A stretch of DNA of 47,523 bases from Phycisphaerae bacterium. GTDB taxonomy: Bacteria; Planctomycetota; Phycisphaerae; UBA1845; Fen-1342. Position numbers and translations under genes: made by a program. This document shows, piece after piece, positions 1-7,382 of this stretch. The stretch spans positions 1 through 47,523 of the forward strand of contig JANQFV010000010.1 of the NCBI GenBank assembly GCA_028277645.1. Reading direction: 5' to 3'. Every line of letters starts with the position of its first letter. The first letter of the stretch is position 1. Below the pieces are notes generated by a model. It ran no database searches. It worked only from the letters and a program-made list of their open reading frames with translations, and had not been told where the DNA came from.

Positions 1-251
1 TCGGGGTTCGCGATGCGGACCTCGCGCACGGCAATGTTGAAGTCGACCAGCACGCCCTGGTTCACCGGGACCGCGATCAGCGGGCCGCGCGTTGTGGCGG
101 GCGCGACGGTAATCTGGACGTCGGTGGCCTCGGTGACGTTGCCCTGGGCGATAGCCGGCGAACCGGCCACGCAAACAAACGAGAGCAGCGCGCCGGTTAC
201 CGCGACGCGCATGCGGTGATGACTCTTGGCGATTTTGCGCTGTGGGTTCAT
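1..251 (-). CDS. cpaC: Tad pilus secretin CpaC/RcpA, N-terminal part
   Basis: Only the first 83 codons lie in the window. CpaC is the outer-membrane secretin ring through which Flp pili pass. The product begins MNPQRKIAKSHH, followed by a hydrophobic signal segment ending near SPAIAQG. It then shows the start of the secretin pilus N-terminal domain, with the motif VPVNQGVLVDFNIAVREV at roughly residues 57-74 and IANPE at the edge. The ATG shares an ATGA overlap with the cpaB stop, so translation is probably coupled. Position in the Tad operon supports the name; the secretin domain itself lies outside the window. Confidence 0.8.
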   Translation of the reverse strand, partial: MNPQRKIAKSHHRMRVAVTGALLSFVCVAGSPAIAQGNVTEATDVQITVAPATTRGPLIAVPVNQGVLVDFNIAVREVRIANP

Positions 252-1429
252 TCGGACGGCTCCTCTTCGTACGGATCTTCCTGTTGATCGACCGGGCCTT
301 CCTGGGACATCTCGTCCGTGGCCGGCGTGGCGTTCTGTGCGGTTTGCGATTGCGAGCCACCCAACTGCCCCAGCAACGACGAGAACGAATCGACGAGCGA
401 TCCGCCGCCCGGCGCGTTGGACTGTGTTGCGCCGGGCGTTCCCGTGGGCTGGTTGCCGAACATATTCGGCGTCGGGGGCGACAGCGGCCAGGGCGCGCTG
501 GCATCACTGGTGGGCGTCAGCGGCTCGATGGCGTTTTTGTCCGAGAAGACGACCTCTTCCTTCTTGGCCGCACTGCCGCGATAAATGCCGACGACCCAGT
601 TCTGCTGGGCGGGCTCGGACGGCGTCATCAACATGGCGAGGGCCGAGGCGTCAAACGGATCGCCGGCCGGCTCACTCGGCGGCGGCGGAGCTTGGCGGCG
701 CTGGCCGGAAAGCTCGAGTTCACTGACCCACTGTCCGTTCCTGATCGTGCCGCCATCGTCGTCGCTGCGCAGCGCGAGTTTGATGCGCCCCTTCTGCTCG
801 GTGACGTGGAGCTTCGCGACCTGTTCGGGCTTGACGAAGAGGGTCACCGCCCGGACCTTCCGCTTCTCGGGGCGCTTGCCTTCGTCTTCCTTGGCCGTGG
901 CCGGGCTGATGCGCTCGCCGACCGCCGCGACCTCGACGTTTTCGAGGAGCGTGGATGCGACCGTCTCAACCTTCCCGCCATCGCCGCGGACATTGAACGA
1001 GCCGACCACGTCGACGAAGCAGCCGGGCTCGAGGTGGAAGTCCACGCCGGAGCCCTCGTCAATCTTCACGCTGACTGCGCGGAAACCGGGTTTGACGCGC
1101 AGGCGGCGCGTTTCGCCGGGCGGCAACAGCGTGTGATCGAGGATGATCATGCTGGTGGGCGTGTCGATTTCGCAGACGCGCCCGATGATCTCGTCCTTCT
1201 CCGAAACGGCCCCGCTGGGCAGGAGATTGCTGGGGAAGGTGATCGGTTTCAGCATGTCCTCGGTGACGACGTCACCGCGCAGAATGTCCCGGGCGGCCCC
1301 CCAGACCTGGACCGCGTCGACGGGCTTCTGTGTTCCCCGGGCGTTCTTGAGCGTGTCAAATCCCATCTTGAGGGCGAGTCCACCGATACCCAAGCCGGCA
1401 ATCAGCGGGATCAGGGCTTTTGCGTTCAT
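248..1429 (-). CDS. cpaB: Flp pilus assembly protein CpaB
   Basis: CpaB (RcpC) is a periplasmic, inner-membrane-anchored assembly factor of Tad pili that works next to the CpaC secretin. The 393-residue protein starts MNAKALIPLIAG, with one N-terminal membrane segment (about residues 6-22). A SAF-type domain follows (AARDILRGDVVTEDML, then LLPPGETRRLRVKPGFRAVSV), and then the conserved CpaB region with PGCFVDVVGSF near residue 135. The C-terminal third is Pro/Ser/Gln/Glu rich and looks disordered. The start was placed at 1429 because AGGAAGG sits at the right distance upstream and everything before it is low-quality sequence. The stop overlaps the cpaC start by 4 bases. Confidence 0.88.
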   Translation of the reverse strand: MNAKALIPLIAGLGIGGLALKMGFDTLKNARGTQKPVDAVQVWGAARDILRGDVVTEDMLKPITFPSNLLPSGAVSEKDEIIGRVCEIDTPTSMIILDHTLLPPGETRRLRVKPGFRAVSVKIDEGSGVDFHLEPGCFVDVVGSFNVRGDGGKVETVASTLLENVEVAAVGERISPATAKEDEGKRPEKRKVRAVTLFVKPEQVAKLHVTEQKGRIKLALRSDDDGGTIRNGQWVSELELSGQRRQAPPPPSEPAGDPFDASALAMLMTPSEPAQQNWVVGIYRGSAAKKEEVVFSDKNAIEPLTPTSDASAPWPLSPPTPNMFGNQPTGTPGATQSNAPGGGSLVDSFSSLLGQLGGSQSQTAQNATPATDEMSQEGPVDQQEDPYEEEPSE

Positions 1430-1574
1430 CGTTGACCTTCCTCGCGCTTCGCCGCGCGCTCCTGGGCCGCTCCTGGTGCCAAATCCTCTGTTGCAACACC
1501 GGCGTGCCCATGTGCGCCGGTGTACCTGTACGAAATCTTCCTGCTCCGATCGGCGGCCGCGCAGCCGCCGGGCG

Positions 1575-1979
1575 CTAGTCGACGGACTCCTTCCGCATCG
1601 AGCAGGTCGCGCCCAGATCGAACGCGGTCGTGCCGAACCAGTCGCCGAGCAAAGTAACATCCGAGTAGGGCACGGTGACCGTGACCGTCTCGGACTCTGC
1701 GATCGGGTCCGACACGAGCGTGTACGTATGCGACGTGACGCCCAGCGGCGTCAGCGTGTCCGTGATTCGATCGGCCACTTCCTGTTCGGTGGCACCGGGC
1801 AGGGCGGCGGTGCGGGCGCCTTCGCGCGCCGCGGTGACTAGGCCCTGACGGACGGTGAAGATCCACCCGTACTCGATGATGCCGAACAGCATCAGGAGCA
1901 GGAAGGGCATGACGACGGCCAACTCAACTGCAACCGCCGCCCAACGCAGATGACGTTTCTTTCCCAGTGTGCGGATCAC
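1575..1979 (-). CDS. TadE-like minor pilin / pseudopilin
   Basis: A 134-residue TadE-family protein. These are small pseudopilins cleaved by the Tad prepilin peptidase and needed for Flp pilus assembly. The sequence shows VAVELAVVMPFLLLMLFGI, the signature E followed by a hydrophobic helix, with an FTVRQ stretch and the AAREGARTAA motif typical of TadE after it. The GTG at 1979 is preferred: it forms GTGA with the upstream peptidase stop and has GGAGGG eight bases before it. The GTG at 1988 lies inside that ribosome-binding site. About 145 bases without a clear gene separate it from cpaB. Confidence 0.85.
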   Translation of the reverse strand: MIRTLGKKRHLRWAAVAVELAVVMPFLLLMLFGIIEYGWIFTVRQGLVTAAREGARTAALPGATEQEVADRITDTLTPLGVTSHTYTLVSDPIAESETVTVTVPYSDVTLLGDWFGTTAFDLGATCSMRKESVD

Positions 1980-2545
1980 GACAGCCACCCTCCAGCGTAA
2001 TACGTGAACAGGATCCCGAGCGTGCCCGCTGTCAGCGGCACGCCATAGGGCAAGAGCTGACTCGTGTCGCCGAACGTGCGCGCGCCACCGTACTCACCGA
2101 AGGTGGTGTCCCAGCGGCGCATCTTGGTCATGATGGTTTGCAGGTTGGTGTACGCGTGTACGGCACGTCCGGTAGAGAGGATCATGACGATGGCGCTGAT
2201 GCCGCCGATGATCGCACCGGCGGCGAAGCTGAGCAGCGTGAGCCAGGGTCCGAGCCAGCAGCCGATGGCCATCATCAGCTTCACGTCACCCGCGCCCATG
2301 CCGTGCATGAGCCAGGGAACGATGAGCACCGCGAAACCGACCGCCAGTCCGAGCAGACCCCAACCGACGCCCCCAACCCCGTGGTCGTACCAGCCGAAGT
2401 AACTGCCCTGCAGGGCGAGTCCGGTAACTGCAATGAGAGCGTTCAGCCAGTTGGGCACCTTGCGCTGCGCGTAGTCAATCCAGGACGCGTAGAGAATGCC
2501 AGGGACGAGCAGTGCGAGTGTGATTTCCCAGTAACCAACGTTCAT
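1976..2545 (-). CDS. cpaA: Prepilin peptidase CpaA/TadV (A24 family)
   Basis: An inner-membrane aspartyl protease that cleaves the leader from Flp prepilin and TadE/F pseudopilins. The 189-residue protein is strongly hydrophobic with about six membrane segments. Both family aspartates are visible: D24 in SWIDYAQRKVPN, and D87 in the GxGD motif HGMGAGDVKL. It lacks the long N-terminal methylase domain of PilD, as is usual for the short Tad-type peptidases. It lies directly downstream of the Flp pilin genes. Its last codons overlap the tadE start (GTGA), so peptidase and substrate are translated together. Confidence 0.9.
   Translation of the reverse strand: MNVGYWEITLALLVPGILYASWIDYAQRKVPNWLNALIAVTGLALQGSYFGWYDHGVGGVGWGLLGLAVGFAVLIVPWLMHGMGAGDVKLMMAIGCWLGPWLTLLSFAAGAIIGGISAIVMILSTGRAVHAYTNLQTIMTKMRRWDTTFGEYGGARTFGDTSQLLPYGVPLTAGTLGILFTYYAGGWLS
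1988..1993 (-). promoter_or_regulatory. Ribosome-binding site that fixes the TadE start
   Basis: Minus-strand GGAGGG, eight bases upstream of GTG at 1979-1977. It lies inside the last codons of the prepilin peptidase gene and overlaps the alternative GTG at 1988, so it argues for the 134-residue TadE and for coupled translation. Confidence 0.6.
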
Positions 2546-2734
2546 CTTCGGCCTCTGCGTTTACAACACGTATTCCGGGCGCAGGTCGCGCTTGGCCCGC
2601 GTTCTCAGGTCCCCCAGTAACATCGGACGTTCCCGGGGGGGACGCGAGCAACACGGGCGACGGCACCGCTATTCCCGGTGTCGCCGCCCGCGTCGGTACG
2701 TGTCGCAGATCACGACCGCATAGGCATAGGCGGT

Positions 2735-2920
2735 CTACGGCGCGGCAGCGTCCAGTTCACCGGACACGCCGGTAAAAATGCCCTGCAAAGACGTCGACAG
2801 GGCGGAAATGGCGACCATGCAGACCACGATCACCAATGCGAGCATCACGGCGTATTCAGTTGCCGTGGGACCGTCTTCGTTGGCGAAAAACGCCTTTGCG
2901 CGTGCGAGGATCGAGTTCAT
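2735..2920 (-). CDS. flp: Flp family type IVb pilin (first copy)
   Basis: A 61-residue major pilin precursor. After a short leader comes the invariant type IVb cleavage region NEDGPTATEYAVMLAL, where processing is expected near the G-x-TATEYA segment (Glu five residues after the mature N-terminus). A 20-residue hydrophobic helix and a short tail ending GELDAAAP follow. The start at 2920 has GGAAAG upstream. It is closely similar to the second pilin at 3429-3605; both end GELDA-x-AP. About 190 bases separate it from the peptidase gene. Confidence 0.92.
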   Translation of the reverse strand: MNSILARAKAFFANEDGPTATEYAVMLALVIVVCMVAISALSTSLQGIFTGVSGELDAAAP

Positions 2921-3428
2921 GAGGCTTTCCTTTCGGATAGAGGTAACTGGCGGCCACAGTCCGCCAGGGAACAAAAGCAGGGGGTCGCCCAGCGACCCGT
3001 AACAACTGACCTGACACTCGCTCAACGCGCTCCCGATCGTCGAAGACGGGCGTTGCGCGGTTCGAGTGTTCGCCTCGTGGCGGCGGTACCCCCCGGGGTC
3101 AGTCTGTGCAAAGCGTCGAGATGCCGCGGTGCGACAGCTCGTTACGATAAGCGTCGAATACGTTCACGGAACGGGCAAACGACGAAGCAAAAAGGTGTAA
3201 TGACAGGCGTGCGGGATAGTCCGGCGATCTGTATATCGGACGCTCGGGGAGTGCGCTGCGCGGCGTCTCATACACACGCTCGTTTGACCGTAACGGGTCG
3301 ATAACGTCCGGAAGATGCCGTATCGGGCTTTCCGTCGGTGCGCAAAAGAGACGGGCGACGTACACCGCACCGCGCGGTGACGCCGCCCGACAGCCTTCGA
3401 TACAGACGATCGCGCCGTCGCGCGAAAA
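2921..3428 (-). promoter_or_regulatory. Leader/intergenic region of flp with two perfect hairpins
   Basis: This 508-base stretch between the two pilin genes holds no convincing gene. Close upstream of flp lie two perfect inverted repeats. One is CTGGCGG/CCGCCAG (2947-2967, 7-nt loop) and the other is GGGTCGC/GCGACCC (2982-2998, 3-nt loop). Neither has a T tract on the minus strand, so they read better as 5' leader structure or mRNA-stabilising hairpins than as a terminator. I could not place a confident promoter, and I did not recognise a known riboswitch such as the cyclic-di-GMP class. Confidence 0.4.
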
Positions 3429-3605
3429 CTACGGGGCTACAGCATCCAGCTCACCACTGATGCCCGTGAACACGCCCTGCAGCGAGGTGGACAGCGCGCT
3501 GATGGCTACCATGCACACCACGATAATCAGGGCCAGCATGACCGCGTACTCAGTCGCGGTTGGACCATCTTCGTTGAGCAGAAAAGCCTTGATGCGATTC
3601 AACAT
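3429..3605 (-). CDS. flp: Flp family type IVb pilin (second copy)
   Basis: A 58-residue pilin precursor starting MLNRIKAFLLNEDG, with the cleavage/recognition stretch GPTATEYAVMLAL, a hydrophobic helix and the tail GELDAVAP. It is nearly identical to the first copy across the helix and differs mainly in the leader and a few aliphatic residues. GGAAAGGA precedes the ATG. It is the most upstream gene of the Tad cluster seen here. The pair is probably a tandem duplication allowing different expression levels or a mixed pilus; that role is inference. Confidence 0.9.
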   Translation of the reverse strand: MLNRIKAFLLNEDGPTATEYAVMLALIIVVCMVAISALSTSLQGVFTGISGELDAVAP

Positions 3606-3906
3606 GATATTCCTTTCCGTTTGTTTTCAAGACCAGGGGTGATGCGTGTCACCCGCGATGGGACCCGCCTCCGTGCGACCTGTATCTGCATCTCACCGTT
3701 CCTCTCCGGACAGCACCGGCAGGCCATTGCCGGAGCGCCCTCTGCTGGGAGCATGGGGTGCGTACGTTCACCCGAACGATTCGGGTGCGGCCCCAGCTCC
3801 GCCACCCGTCGAGCCCTCTCGCTCGCACGTGTGGCACTCAAAGCGTCAGAAACATTTGGGCGCAGAGCAAAAAAAGGTTGCAGGATTTGCAGGTCGAATG
3901 GTGTCT
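3606..3906 (-). promoter_or_regulatory. Upstream region of the second flp gene with palindromes
   Basis: About 300 bases between aroDE and flp2 with no supported gene. It contains a perfect palindrome CACCCGAA-CGA-TTCGGGTG at 3769-3787 and a shorter hairpin CCGGCA/TGCCGG around 3717-3734. The palindrome could be an operator or a leader hairpin; it has no T tract for termination. On the minus strand near 3875-3882 there is a run of seven T residues without a clear stem, so an aroDE terminator is not convincing. Confidence 0.35.
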
Positions 3907-5469
3907 TTAACGTCCGCTAAGTGCGCCGCGCATGATGTGCAGCATGGGAGCGGTGTCATGCCATTGCGTGAATTGCGTGGCGGCCTGGTGGAGGAACATC
4001 TCGACGCCGGTGACCGTTGAGCAGCCGGCCCGGACTGCGTCCTGTAATAGTCGCGTTTGCTGTGGCCGGTAGACCGTATCGAACACGAGCGTCGTGTCGC
4101 GGTGCGCGGCCGCGGGCAGCGGCGAATCGTCGACGTTCGGCCAGAGGCCGACCGACGTGCAGTTGATCAGAATCTCTCCCGTGTGTTCGGTGCGGGTATC
4201 CCAAGGTTGATGCGTGCAGCCGAAGTCCCTGGCGAGCGCGGCCGCGCGCTCCGGCGAGCGGTTGTACACCGTGGCCGTGCACCCTGCGTCCGATAGCGCT
4301 GCCAGCACGGCGCGGGCAACGCCGCCGGCGCCGAGCACGGTACACGGTTGGCCAGCTAAGGACTGGCCAATCGTCGACAGCGCAGTTTGCAGCGCCGTTG
4401 CTACGCCCGCAGCATCGGTGTTGTCGCCCGTCCACGAATCGCCGGCGCGCGACAACGTGTTGGCCGCCGCGCAACGTCGAGCAAGTGGCGTGAGCTGACC
4501 GCCGTGTTCGTTCAGCCAACGGACGGCGTGCTCTTTGTGTGGAATCGTGACGCTCAGCCCGTGGATGTCGAACTCGGGGTGATCCGTGATGAGGTCCATG
4601 AACGCGGCGAAGTTGGAGTAACTCGGCTTCACCGGAAACGGGAGATAGATGCCGTCGATGTCTGCGGCGCGCATGGCGGCGTTGTGTATCACTGGACTTT
4701 GCGAATGGCTGACCGGCCAGCCGACGACGCCGAAAACGCGCGTGCCTGATGAAAGCTCCTCCCAGCGGTAGAGCGTGCGCAGCGTTTCAAGCGTAGGCTG
4801 GCCGGGGGCAGAGGCGGAATCTCCAGTCAGGGGCGCGAAGGTCAGGAAGCCGCCGAACTTACGGGCCAGTACGCGCGATGCGAGACCGGCCTCGCCCATC
4901 GCCAGCGCGATTGTCGGACGTTGCGCGGCGGCGCGGCGTAATTCGAGCAACACGCGCAACGCGTCGCGCGCGTCATTGGCGGCGAATACGGCCTTCGCCG
5001 TGCCGACGTTGGTCGCGAGCAGCGGCGCGATGGCGGGAGCAAGCGGATCCGGTGTGACTTTGAAGTCGTGGACGGACAAGATGAGTTCGTTCCTAGCGCG
5101 ATCGTGCGTAGTGGCGGGGCCTGTGTTGCAGACCAGGGCCAGCTTCTGCCGGATACTGGCGGACCGCTGCCAGGTCGCCAACTCGACGTCGATATGGCCC
5201 GGCTGGAGCAGGCCGAGGTGCTCGTATAGCGCGATACGCTCCTGATCCGAGCCGGACCAGTCGCCGCCCTCATCGGCCGAGCGGATCGTGACGATTGCAG
5301 GCAGATCCCGCGGGCCGCTCAGGTACGCTTTGACGGCGGCGACATCGTCAATGCGGTCGACGCGCAGTTCGACCAAGTCGGCGCCAGCATCCCGGGCGGC
5401 GTGAGCTTGGTCGGCGATCGACGGATCGGCCGAGACAATCGGAGCAGCGAGCAGTGTGCGGTCTGGCAT
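3907..5469 (-). CDS. aroDE: Fused 3-dehydroquinate dehydratase / shikimate dehydrogenase
   Basis: A 520-residue bifunctional cytoplasmic enzyme catalysing steps 3 and 4 of the shikimate pathway. Residues 1-225 are a type I dehydroquinase: ELRVD (34-38) for substrate binding, H134 in SVHDF, and the Schiff-base lysine K159 in VGTAKAVF. Residues 245-520 are shikimate dehydrogenase: SHSQSPVIHN (254-263) for shikimate, catalytic K312 in TIPHKE, N337, D352 in NTDAAG, the NADP-binding GAGGVARA (380-387), NCTSVG, and the C-terminal FLHQA. The same fusion order is known from plants and some bacteria. Its only other pathway neighbour in the window is aroB at 31947. Confidence 0.94.
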   Translation of the reverse strand: MPDRTLLAAPIVSADPSIADQAHAARDAGADLVELRVDRIDDVAAVKAYLSGPRDLPAIVTIRSADEGGDWSGSDQERIALYEHLGLLQPGHIDVELATWQRSASIRQKLALVCNTGPATTHDRARNELILSVHDFKVTPDPLAPAIAPLLATNVGTAKAVFAANDARDALRVLLELRRAAAQRPTIALAMGEAGLASRVLARKFGGFLTFAPLTGDSASAPGQPTLETLRTLYRWEELSSGTRVFGVVGWPVSHSQSPVIHNAAMRAADIDGIYLPFPVKPSYSNFAAFMDLITDHPEFDIHGLSVTIPHKEHAVRWLNEHGGQLTPLARRCAAANTLSRAGDSWTGDNTDAAGVATALQTALSTIGQSLAGQPCTVLGAGGVARAVLAALSDAGCTATVYNRSPERAAALARDFGCTHQPWDTRTEHTGEILINCTSVGLWPNVDDSPLPAAAHRDTTLVFDTVYRPQQTRLLQDAVRAGCSTVTGVEMFLHQAATQFTQWHDTAPMLHIMRGALSGR

Positions 5470-5740
5470 GGCGGCTCATTGTCGGTCATCGCGGGGCGAA
5501 GTCCAACTGCGTGCGGCGCCGCTGTCGGACAGATGTACAATATTGTGGCGACGTGTCGAATCGTGGATTCGGCGCTGGACAGTGCATTACTGGCCGATCA
5601 AGCTTCCTGGTATACGTGGGTGCTGGAAGGGCATGTGCCCGCACTCGCGCGGCCGGGGCGAGTCGTCGGGCCGGAAACGGCCTGATCCGGATGGTAGCCG
5701 GAAGACGAATTCGCACGGCGTGTACTGGAGGTCGACTGAC

Positions 5741-6892
5741 ATGAACCGCAAGCATCTGTGGACCGGGTTAATGGTCGTGCTGTCCGCGTCGAGCGTCACG
5801 CTGGCGCAGTACAGCGACACGTACGGGGATTACGAGAACGAAGAGGTACAGCACCGAGCGGACGACGCGTCGTACGGCTTGCTGTTCACGCCGACGATGG
5901 TCGATTTTGCCATCAATCGCCTGACCGACGAGATGGCAAACCACTACGACTTTGATGAGGACCAGCTCTGGATGACGCGCGAGCTGATCAAGGAGCGATT
6001 CCCGGCGTGGCTCGAGGAGAATCGAGACGAGATCATCGTGGTGATGAACCAGTTCATCGAATCCACCATCTCGGATGAACCGCCGACGGCGGCGCAGGTG
6101 GCCGACTGGGCGGGGCGCGCCATGCCGTTGCTGGAGGATTTCACGGGCTTGGTCGACGGGACGGCCGAGGAGATGCGCACCTACATGACCGACGAGCAAC
6201 AGGTGATGCTCGATGGTGAGATGGCTGCGTTTGACGTCGGCACGAACTATATGCAGCAGCGTCTCGCCGTCTGGGAGCAGGGCGGCTACGATTGGGAAAC
6301 GGAGTGGACGCGGAGCGATTCTTTCCGTGATGCGCAACGCAAACGCGATCACGCGCTCGAAGACGAGCAACGGCGCGCCAAGCAGATTGCGATGGGGATG
6401 GATCCGAACGCGAACGCAGGGGATGACGCCACCACCGCACTTGCCACGCACGAACGGCCGATTGAACGTCCCTCGCGACCAGCCGGCGCCACCAAGGCAG
6501 AGAAAGACGAGTGGACGCTGTATGTCGAGAAGTTCATCAAGCGTTATCAGCTCGATGAGGCCCAGCAGAACAACGCACGGCGTTTCCTCCGGCAGGCGCA
6601 CGAGAATCGCGACCGCTATCTCGGGCGCAAGTTGGATGATATCAACCGCATCTCCCTGATGCTGAAACAGGCCGAGACGGAAGACGAGAAGACACGCATT
6701 CGCGAGAAATATGAGCGGCTGACCGCACCGCTGGACCGGTACTTCAACGTGCTGAAGGACAAGCTGGATCGACTGCCCACGCGGGCCCAGCGCAAGGTGG
6801 CGGCGATGGCGGAAATCAAGCAGGCAACGCCGGAGAAGAAGCTGGAGTCGCTGGAGAAAGAGCTGAGTGCGGAGTCGGACGGGGAGGAGTAG
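5741..6892 (+). CDS. Secreted, highly charged helical protein of unknown function
   Basis: A 383-residue protein I do not recognise. It starts MNRKHLWTGLMVVLSAS with a clean signal peptide, probably cut after SVTLA. The mature part is dominated by charged helical sequence: acidic in the first half and mixed charge after residue 200, with coiled-coil-like stretches such as KQAETEDEKTRIREKYE near 310 and KKLESLEKELSAES at the end. GGAGG lies ten bases before the ATG. The long frame-open sequence upstream of 5741 looks like antisense of the aroDE promoter region and was not included. A periplasmic structural or chaperone-like role is only a guess. Confidence 0.75.
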   Translation: MNRKHLWTGLMVVLSASSVTLAQYSDTYGDYENEEVQHRADDASYGLLFTPTMVDFAINRLTDEMANHYDFDEDQLWMTRELIKERFPAWLEENRDEIIVVMNQFIESTISDEPPTAAQVADWAGRAMPLLEDFTGLVDGTAEEMRTYMTDEQQVMLDGEMAAFDVGTNYMQQRLAVWEQGGYDWETEWTRSDSFRDAQRKRDHALEDEQRRAKQIAMGMDPNANAGDDATTALATHERPIERPSRPAGATKAEKDEWTLYVEKFIKRYQLDEAQQNNARRFLRQAHENRDRYLGRKLDDINRISLMLKQAETEDEKTRIREKYERLTAPLDRYFNVLKDKLDRLPTRAQRKVAAMAEIKQATPEKKLESLEKELSAESDGEE

Positions 6893-6906
6893 CCGGCGCT
6901 GCAGAG

Positions 6907-7000
6907 TGTCATCCCGAACGTAGTGAGGGATCCAGCCACGGGTGGTAGGTAACACGCATTCGTGCGTAGATTCCTCCTCCCGCTGGTCGTCGGAATGACA
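6907..7000. repeat. Interspersed palindromic repeat (GTCATTCCGA type)
   Basis: A 94-bp non-coding element bounded by near-perfect inverted ends, TGTCATCCCGA at 6907 and TCGGAATGACA ending at 7000. A second matching pair lies inside (GTGAGGGATCC against AGATTCCTC). The same kind of element, with TGTCATTCCGA ends, is known scattered between genes in several bacterial phyla. It lies 14 bases after the stop of the secreted helical protein, as such elements often do. It has no transposase and no open frame of its own. Confidence 0.55.
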
Positions 7001-7036
7001 GGGCGTAGGGGGTGGAGGGTTCCGAGCGAAATGCGC

Positions 7037-7078
7037 AAAAAAAGAGAGAGTCCGAGCTCGCCGTAACTCGGACCCTCC
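7037..7078 (-). terminator. Strong intrinsic terminator on the minus strand
   Basis: Read on the minus strand, bases 7078-7067 pair with 7056-7045. This gives a 12-bp stem that includes two G-U pairs around the core GTCCGAG/CTCGGAC, with a ten-base loop, followed by seven T residues (7043-7037). On the plus strand there is no T tract after the stem. No protein gene on the minus strand ends nearby: the next one to the right stops at 8979, beyond a plus-strand gene. The terminator therefore implies a short or antisense transcript. Confidence 0.6.
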
Positions 7079-7121
7079 AAGCCAGGCTGTCCGCTCAGGT
7101 GAGCGGAGACCCACAGCCTGG
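7037..7121 (-). ncRNA. Candidate structured small RNA ending at the 7037 terminator
   Basis: Immediately upstream of the minus-strand terminator lies a large nested hairpin. Its outer stem is CCAGGCTGT/ACAGCCTGG (7082-7090 with 7113-7121), and its inner stem is CCGCTCA/TGAGCGG (7091-7097 with 7100-7106), with a six-base bulge at 7107-7112. With the terminator stem this makes a compact two-hairpin 3' end. The 5' end and promoter are not visible. A 12-codon frame (ATG at 7190, stop at 7152) sits just upstream, but it lacks a ribosome-binding site and may be chance. The RNA family is not recognised. Confidence 0.4.
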
Positions 7122-7382
7122 TGAGCGTATCGCGTGGATTGGGGATCTGCTTTAGTAGCAATGGGTGCGGTTCCGGCCGCGACGTCCCATAGTGGGGGCG
7201 TGTCGGCGGCACGCAGTGTCTGACGTGCTGCAAAGCGTTCGTGTTTTCGGGCGAATCCCTATGCGACAGACGTGAATCGCGCCGGATTGACAGCGGTGCG
7301 CAGCGCTTCTAAGGTCCGATGCCGATCGGTCGGGTGTGCGCAAACTCCGGCCGCGGCTTGAAGTGGGTCCCGAGGATTGGCC

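Noticed and set aside
242..1435. A 397-codon plus-strand open frame over cpaB
   Set aside because: cpaB on the other strand has recognisable SAF/CpaB motifs, operon context and ribosome-binding sites; the plus frame has neither motif nor start signal.
2982..2998. Hairpin near flp as an intrinsic terminator or cyclic-di-GMP riboswitch
   Set aside because: No T tract follows on either strand, and I could not find the conserved riboswitch core; retained only as a leader hairpin.
5537..5546. ACAATATTGT palindrome between aroDE and the secreted protein as a promoter or operator
   Set aside because: TACAAT could be a -10, but no matching -35 lies 16-18 bases upstream on either strand, so it was not listed as a feature.
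5768..7114. A 448-codon minus-strand open frame
   Set aside because: It lies opposite the secreted helical protein and runs through the palindromic repeat and the terminator; its composition (His/Leu/Arg-rich) is typical of a shadow frame.
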